Assembly (NCBI GenBank): GCA_964605795.1
Contig: CAZSDZ010000048.1
Coordinates: 1-20,423 of the forward strand
Reading direction: 5' to 3'
Source of the DNA: JAFGOM01 sp964605795
Lineage (GTDB): Archaea > Halobacteriota > Methanomicrobia > Methanomicrobiales > Methanospirillaceae
Length of the DNA: 20,423 nt
Shown: piece by piece, positions 15,785 to 20,423 of the stretch
Layout: each line of letters starts with the position of its first letter
Numbering within the stretch: the stretch's first letter is position 1
Notes under the pieces: generated by a model
Databases searched by the model: none
What the model was told of the DNA's origin: nothing
Seen by the model: the letters and a program-made list of their open reading frames with translations, nothing else
Program-made: the position numbers and the translations under genes

Positions 15785-16357
15785 TCACCGGTTCCCCAAT
15801 CGCTCTGCAACCTCTCCTGACATGATAACCTGCATCCCGACGGCAGCCATGTCCCGCAGGTTAGACTCGTGAATCTCGCCTGTCTTTGCACCGATGGCAT
15901 CCCTGACAAGGACCGGCAGGTAATTGTAGGCAAGAGCATCAAAAGCGGTTGCCCTGATGCAGTTCGGGGTCTGGATTCCGGTAATATACACGGTATCAAT
16001 ACCAATCGATCTGAGAACAATATCCAGGTCAGTATGGATAAATGAACTCATCCGTGTCTTTCTGATGAGATACTCGCCCGGGAGCGGAGCAAGTTCATCG
16101 ATTATCGCTGCTCCCTTCGTCCCCTCAACCGCAAACGGAGTCTTAAAAAAGAGTTCCCGACGTGTCAGTTCTACATCGGATCCATCTCTGCGGTGTATCC
16201 TCTGGATGTGAAATACCGGCAGTTTACAGGTTCGAAATTGGGAGAGAACCGATTGAATCTGTGGAATTACCGCTTCAGCACCCGGGATCGGAAGGGGAGC
16301 ATCAGGTTTGATAAAATCATTCTGCATATCAATGATGCACAGGCACGGGTTTGTCAT
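15785..16357 (-). CDS. Isochorismatase-family cysteine hydrolase
   Basis: This is a cytoplasmic hydrolase of 190 residues in the isochorismatase/nicotinamidase superfamily. The catalytic triad is visible: Asp10 in CIIDMQNDF, Lys100 in IRKTRMSSF and Cys133 in GIQTPNCIRATAFDAL. The usual cis-peptide region precedes the Cys (ITGIQTP). The C-terminus has the family's VLVRDAIGA and HESNLRDMA segments. Substrates in this family vary (nicotinamide, ureido acids, isochorismate and others), and nothing here identifies this one. The frame extends upstream to 16414, but the added 19 residues do not fit the fold, which starts with the strand before DMQNDF. A TATA-like TTTAAAT lies about 20 bp before the chosen ATG. 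Confidence 0.88.
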   Translation of the reverse strand: MTNPCLCIIDMQNDFIKPDAPLPIPGAEAVIPQIQSVLSQFRTCKLPVFHIQRIHRRDGSDVELTRRELFFKTPFAVEGTKGAAIIDELAPLPGEYLIRKTRMSSFIHTDLDIVLRSIGIDTVYITGIQTPNCIRATAFDALAYNYLPVLVRDAIGAKTGEIHESNLRDMAAVGMQVIMSGEVAERLGNR

Positions 16358-16582
16358 ACCTAACCAATCTGCATTTAAACCGGATAACCATACCGCCACG
16401 AAAAAAACACTCACTCAACTCGAATAAATGCAATCCCATATCCCTTCGGGTCTGTTCCTATTTCCTTCAAGGAAAATAGAGATCCGTTCCCTAACAAAAA
16501 AAGCAAAAGAGATACTTCATTGCCAGCTAAGAGGTATTAGCATATCATACATCACGTCCTTCTCGATACGTTACCAGATTGC

Positions 16583-17173
16583 ATGAGCAGATTAACCGAT
16601 ACACAAAGGATAGAAGAAGCTATTATACGTCTCCAAACTGTAAAAACAAAAGGAGAACTCGGGACTGCTATCGCAGAAGAGATACTGCGGTACTCCTTAC
16701 CTGAACTTGGCATAATCGGGGGGAACATCAAACGAGAGACTGATAAACTCCCGAGTCCATACCGTGAAAAGATACGGCCGTATTTTGACAAACAACTCTT
16801 TGGGATGTATCACCGGTTACTCGTGATGTACCGGTCTGGCAGGTTTCGCACGAACAACGGCCCTATAACGGATTTTAAAACCTATGAATCATACTGCAGT
16901 ATGGTACAGACCGGCTGTTATAGCAGCGAGGAAGCATCAGGAACTGATTTTTACCTTGGAAATCCTATAAGCACCCTTTTTTATTATCTTATCAGTGCGT
17001 TTGCCATGTTTGTCATGGAAGAACCGGGTCACCCACAAGGAACGCCTTTCCCTGGTGGATTTATAGTAGAGAAACGGGAACACGAGTACTTCTGTCCTCT
17101 CAGGGACAAGGAAGAGGATATTCCCTTCTCTATCTGTAATTACTGCCCTGCAAAACAGATGGAAGGGGTATAA
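16583..17173 (+). CDS. DUF2115 (UPF0305) family protein
   Basis: This soluble protein of 196 residues belongs to a family found mainly in methanogens; its function is unknown. The family signature fills the C-terminus: HPQGTPFPGGFIVEKR, then YFCPLRDKEE, and ICNYCPAKQ. The cysteines of FCPL, ICNYC and the earlier YCSMVQTGC could bind a metal, but this is inference. The N-terminal half is helical and charged. The ATG at 16583 has no clear Shine-Dalgarno sequence, and a TATA-like stretch (TATTAGCATATCATA) lies about 40 bp upstream. It is convergent with the metallopeptidase gene; the stops are 28 bp apart. Confidence 0.87.
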   Translation: MSRLTDTQRIEEAIIRLQTVKTKGELGTAIAEEILRYSLPELGIIGGNIKRETDKLPSPYREKIRPYFDKQLFGMYHRLLVMYRSGRFRTNNGPITDFKTYESYCSMVQTGCYSSEEASGTDFYLGNPISTLFYYLISAFAMFVMEEPGHPQGTPFPGGFIVEKREHEYFCPLRDKEEDIPFSICNYCPAKQMEGV

Positions 17174-17201
17174 ATATTATAAGAAGTCCGTTACCGGTCG
17201 G

Positions 17202-18983
17202 CTACAGGTGGTATGCATACTGCCATTTTTTTAGTTCTTTTCTTCGGTTTTGGTAATCAGGCATGATCTGACCGACCAGTTCCCAGAATTTCAGAGAATG
17301 ATTATGATACACGATATGGCAGACCTCGTGAGCGGCAACATAATCGACCAGGGAGAGAGGTGCCATCATAAGAGCGATATTTATCATGATTTCATGTTTC
17401 CCTGGTGAGTAGGATCCCCACTTCCTCCTAACGGTATTAAACCGGATCTTCGGTGCTGGTTTTTGTATCATGGATGAATACCCCTTTACGAGGTCTGGTA
17501 CAATTATAAAAGCCTGTTTTTGGTACCATTCAGTGACAAGTCTTCTTACATATTCACTATGAGAGGAAGAGTAGATGTCAGGGAGTATGGTTACGACGAT
17601 ACTATCTTCCTCTAAAGTGACACCGGCATTTCTAAATCCCTCTCTTACATCGAGTAGATACCGCTTTCCAAGGTAGTAAAATTCCTCCCCCTTTTGGTAC
17701 TGTCTCTTCTGCACAACCGGAACAGACTCGAAATATTCCTGCTTCTTCTCGATCCATCCCTTTTTGGAGAAGATAAATTCTTCAATCGTCTCGATGTTGT
17801 ACTGAACCGGTGCTTGTATGATAAGTTCCTTATCCGGGGTAATCTGTAAGGAGTAGGTCTTTTTCCGGGTACTTACCTGTATCTGGTAGATAAAGGAATG
17901 ATCATCGGAAGAGCAGAGTATCTGATACGGAACAGAGGAATGATGTTGAATATGAGGATTGTTTCTGATTAACTCAGTCAATCTCTCCTTTGTATCCTGG
18001 ATCCATGTTTTCTGCTCCCAAAGTCTTTTCTTCACCATCTTCCGGTTGTATGCCAATGGAACCCGGACCTCCAGTTTCCCGGTCGGGAAGAGAATAAACG
18101 AGGTCCAGGTCCGGTTCTTAACCCGGGTAACCGTATATTGTTTACAGAGAGATACACCATCTTTTTGGGACGGATCTTTTAATTCTGATCTGATCTCATC
18201 CCCGGGTTTTGTTACAACAGACTGATCGGGAACAGTCCCGAATATCTTCGCACTCAGTTCCTCCGTGACAAACTTCCTGATATCTGATATATCACTCCAC
18301 CGGGGTACATATACGAGAATGGTTCCGGCATCACTCGTGATAAGACGATAGGTATCAAGGAGTGTTGTCCGAAAGATCCAGTAAGATACCTCCTGGCCGT
18401 CAGAAAGATGTATTGTGTCAGTCTCATGATTGTCAGGATACGCATGGATATTTTTCATTGTGGTTCGTATCCACGATGTATTAGCGATGATAAAATTCCC
18501 GAGTTCAGGAAGATGATACCCGGGCGAAACATACGCATAAACCATCCCGTCCTTACATTTAATCTTCATCTTCATTCTCCGGGTATCAACATGGATCTGG
18601 TATCGTATCGGTTCACCGTCAAGCCCGAAGAGGATATTATAGGGGAGAGTCGGATCGTATGGAATACTCGGCTTTTCCGTTTTTTTCTGTTCGGCCTCCC
18701 TCTCTTTTTTCTCCTTGATCTGTAGGATCCAGTCGGCCTGTTCAGCAATAAATTCCTCAATATCCTCCTTTTTTGTATGAGGAGGAACCCGTACTTCAAG
18801 GGAGCCGTCTGGCAGGATAAAAAGTTCTGCGTGTTTCCGTGCAGGATTAATTCGCAACCGGTACGAAATATCTATCTGTCGGTTCTTCAGATGACAGATC
18901 TTTGTATCCGTAGTTTCGTTCTTCTCAACCATTCTTCTCACAACTTCCGGTAGTGCTGCAACTGATTTTTTAGCAACGGGCAT
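17202..18983 (-). CDS. YgjP/DUF45-type metallopeptidase with five N-terminal modules
   Basis: This is a predicted zinc-dependent protein of 593 residues. The C-terminal ~160 residues carry the YgjP/DUF45 (SprT-like) core: YYLGKRYLLDV, KWGSYSPGKHEIMIN, LVDYVAAHEVCH, then HNHSLKFWELVGQIMPDY. Likely metal ligands are His552 and His556 of HEVCH and His562 of NHS, with Glu553 as the base. Typical YgjP proteins are about 230 residues with one N-terminal beta-rich module. Here that module (Y-x-I strand pair, charged turn, hydrophobic strand, P, helix, W-I) seems to occur five times, near 36-91, 113-180, 195-247, 278-336 and 351-417. The Trp-Ile ending is seen in DWIL, SWIR, TWIQ and GWIE, and is lost in module 3. 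No signal peptide is seen. The ATG at 18983 lies 17 bp from the divergent TPR gene; an ATG at 18932 is an alternative start. Confidence 0.85.
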   Translation of the reverse strand: MPVAKKSVAALPEVVRRMVEKNETTDTKICHLKNRQIDISYRLRINPARKHAELFILPDGSLEVRVPPHTKKEDIEEFIAEQADWILQIKEKKEREAEQKKTEKPSIPYDPTLPYNILFGLDGEPIRYQIHVDTRRMKMKIKCKDGMVYAYVSPGYHLPELGNFIIANTSWIRTTMKNIHAYPDNHETDTIHLSDGQEVSYWIFRTTLLDTYRLITSDAGTILVYVPRWSDISDIRKFVTEELSAKIFGTVPDQSVVTKPGDEIRSELKDPSQKDGVSLCKQYTVTRVKNRTWTSFILFPTGKLEVRVPLAYNRKMVKKRLWEQKTWIQDTKERLTELIRNNPHIQHHSSVPYQILCSSDDHSFIYQIQVSTRKKTYSLQITPDKELIIQAPVQYNIETIEEFIFSKKGWIEKKQEYFESVPVVQKRQYQKGEEFYYLGKRYLLDVREGFRNAGVTLEEDSIVVTILPDIYSSSHSEYVRRLVTEWYQKQAFIIVPDLVKGYSSMIQKPAPKIRFNTVRRKWGSYSPGKHEIMINIALMMAPLSLVDYVAAHEVCHIVYHNHSLKFWELVGQIMPDYQNRRKELKKWQYAYHL

Positions 18984-19000
18984 CCATATTCATATAAAAG
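18984..19000. promoter_or_regulatory. Very short divergent intergenic spacer
   Basis: Only 17 bp lie between the two divergent start codons. It contains CATATAAAAG, a TATA-like word too close to either start to serve a leaderless transcript from it. At least one promoter must lie inside the opposite coding region, or the metallopeptidase starts at the internal ATG at 18932. Confidence 0.4.
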
Positions 19001-20423
19001 ATGAAACATCCCCTCCTCCTTTTTACTCTCCTTACTCTCCTCTTTATCGGAGCGGTAACCGGTACGCAGCCATCATATTGGCAGGGATTAGAGATAGGAT
19101 CATCGGATGATGCATTGTATACCCCAAACAACCCTGCATACTGGATGGCAATAGGCCAAAAAGAGATAAACTCAGGTAACTATACCCGTGCAGAGAAGGC
19201 ATACCGTTCTGCTCTCTCGATAAAACATGAGGATCCCAATCTCCTATATCTTCTTGGCCTTGTTCTCCTAAAAGAAGGGAGATTAGAAGAGGCCGTTCCC
19301 CTGATTGCCCGTGCGATAGCCATAAAACCTCATGCAGCACCGTTTTATTGCAATCTCGGGACAGCATATGCCAACAGGACTGATTATGATACTGCAGTCA
19401 GGTATTACCGAGAAGCAGTCACCCTCTCCCCATCGTACCTGCTTGCCAACAACAACCTCTGCCTTGCGTGTGTTCTCTGCGGTGACACCAAAGGAGCACT
19501 TGATTCATGCACACGATCTCTTCTTATCGATACAAATAACCCGGTCACCTGGATAAACCTCGCAGATGCCCTTCTTTTAGGGAAACATTACCAGGAAGCA
19601 GAAGATGCATTCAGATATGCCCTACGGTATCCCCTCGCTCCTTCTGACCGAAAAGAGGCAGAGGCTGGCCTTTTTAATGCGACAAAAAACAGGTCAAATC
19701 CGTCAGCCCCTCTTGATCCTACCGTTTCCAAGGCAATTTTTCATGCATATCATGCATCAGAAGAGATCACTCCAAAAACCATCTATCCATCGATAATCCC
19801 ATTCGATGAACAAGGAGAGGAACCGATCCCGGTTCATATCACGTTTGGATACAACGGCAGACCCGAATCTGTCTCTCTCTCCTTGAACTCCTCTCTTCTT
19901 CGTGGAGCCCGGGCAGCATACAAGGCTCCCATTCACAACAATGAATCTGCTGCAGGTTCTCTCCAGACAAAAATGGAATGGTACGACTCACTCATTCATG
20001 AACCTCATCATGAAGCGGTAATTGCATCTATCCACACCCAGCTGACAGAGATACAGAACAGATCCGGCCTTCACGCATCCTTTCTACCACTGGCTACCGC
20101 GTTTGTGAGATCGCTGGGAATTGACCTCTGTTCGACCGAGATACGCTACCCGGTTGAGACCATCGCAGAGAATGCCGGGGATTGCGATGACAAAAGCATC
20201 CTGCTTGCGGCTCTCCTTTTATATCATGGCTACGACACTGCAATAATCGAGTTTCCCGGTCATGTTGCGGTCGGGGTAACAGAAGTCGGTCCTTTGAGAA
20301 CGAAGAGCAGGTACACATGCATCGAAACAACCTCGGATCTGACGTTTGGAACGGTGAGAGAAGATCTACAGGATCACTTCGGTCTTGTGATACCAGTATC
20401 CCGGACCGGTTCCTACCCGAATG
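19001..20423 (+). CDS. Exported TPR protein with transglutaminase-like domain (partial)
   Basis: The frame is open from the ATG at 19001 to the window end (474 codons seen); the C-terminus lies outside. Residues 1-21 (MKHPLLLFTLLTLLFIGAVTG) are a clear signal peptide, and a stop codon two codons upstream fixes the start. Residues ~45-230 hold about five tetratricopeptide repeats, for example NSGNYTRAEKAYRSALSI, KEGRLEEAVPLIARAIAI and NRTDYDTAVRYYREAVTL. After a linker, a transglutaminase-like domain shows AGDCDDKSILLAALL (Cys395), GHVAVGV (His421) and YTCIETTSDL (Glu442), where a Glu takes the usual Asp place. TPRs bind protein partners; the second domain may act as a protease or cross-linker, or be inactive. 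It probably works outside the cytoplasmic membrane. Confidence 0.87.
   Translation, partial: MKHPLLLFTLLTLLFIGAVTGTQPSYWQGLEIGSSDDALYTPNNPAYWMAIGQKEINSGNYTRAEKAYRSALSIKHEDPNLLYLLGLVLLKEGRLEEAVPLIARAIAIKPHAAPFYCNLGTAYANRTDYDTAVRYYREAVTLSPSYLLANNNLCLACVLCGDTKGALDSCTRSLLIDTNNPVTWINLADALLLGKHYQEAEDAFRYALRYPLAPSDRKEAEAGLFNATKNRSNPSAPLDPTVSKAIFHAYHASEEITPKTIYPSIIPFDEQGEEPIPVHITFGYNGRPESVSLSLNSSLLRGARAAYKAPIHNNESAAGSLQTKMEWYDSLIHEPHHEAVIASIHTQLTEIQNRSGLHASFLPLATAFVRSLGIDLCSTEIRYPVETIAENAGDCDDKSILLAALLLYHGYDTAIIEFPGHVAVGVTEVGPLRTKSRYTCIETTSDLTFGTVREDLQDHFGLVIPVSRTGSYPN

Noticed and set aside
15785..16357. Isochorismatase-like gene as a partner of the chorismate-lyase-like domain
   Set aside because: The family has many substrates, the gene is 4 kb away in its own transcription unit, and nothing visible points to isochorismate.

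Overview
The window reads as part of a methanogenic archaeon's chromosome, most likely from the Methanomicrobiales and perhaps Methanospirillum-like. That placement is an inference. It rests on a coenzyme F420 gene (cofH), a methanopterin gene (beta-RFAP synthase), the methanogen family DUF2115, archaeal TATA elements about 25-27 bp before several start codons, and several large exported proteins. No rRNA, tRNA, CRISPR array, transposase or integrase was found.

Layout. (1) 54-435, minus: a decayed RelBE-like toxin-antitoxin pair, with a frameshifted antitoxin and a truncated toxin overlapping by ATGA. (2) 573-6800, minus: a 2075-residue lipoprotein with a Pro/Glu/Thr-rich stalk, a beta-helix-like part, three tandem ~393-residue glycine-rich super-repeats, a Pro-rich linker and a C-terminal domain. 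(3) 6801-7442: about 640 bp without a convincing gene but with inverted and direct repeats. (4) 7443-8673, plus: a fluoride riboswitch followed by a CPA2-type cation/proton antiporter whose frame is broken at a short CT repeat. (5) 8893-11580, minus: a cofactor operon, a chorismate-lyase-like/beta-RFAP synthase fusion followed by cofH. (6) 11853-13098, minus: an alpha/beta hydrolase and a DUF1622 membrane protein. (7) 13466-15754, plus: a DUF3160 lipoprotein. (8) 15785-16357, minus: an isochorismatase-family hydrolase. (9) 16583-17173, plus: DUF2115. (10) 17202-18983, minus: a YgjP/DUF45-type metallopeptidase with five tandem copies of its N-terminal module. (11) 19001 to the window end, plus: an exported TPR protein with a transglutaminase-like domain, cut by the window edge.

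How the parts work together. The riboswitch and antiporter form one unit. Fluoride binding should form a pseudoknot that uses the CUCC segment; the same segment can otherwise pair with the Shine-Dalgarno sequence in an 11-bp stem, so the predicted logic is translation on with fluoride. In the cofactor operon, the fusion joins the step that makes 4-hydroxybenzoate to the step that uses it in methanopterin synthesis, and the next gene, cofH, serves F420 synthesis. The remaining genes are mostly single transcription units, and many encode envelope or exported proteins.

Most notable: the fluoride riboswitch with its switching hairpin and the slippage-type frameshift below it, the hierarchical glycine-rich lipoprotein, the two-enzyme methanopterin fusion, and the multi-module YgjP-like protein.
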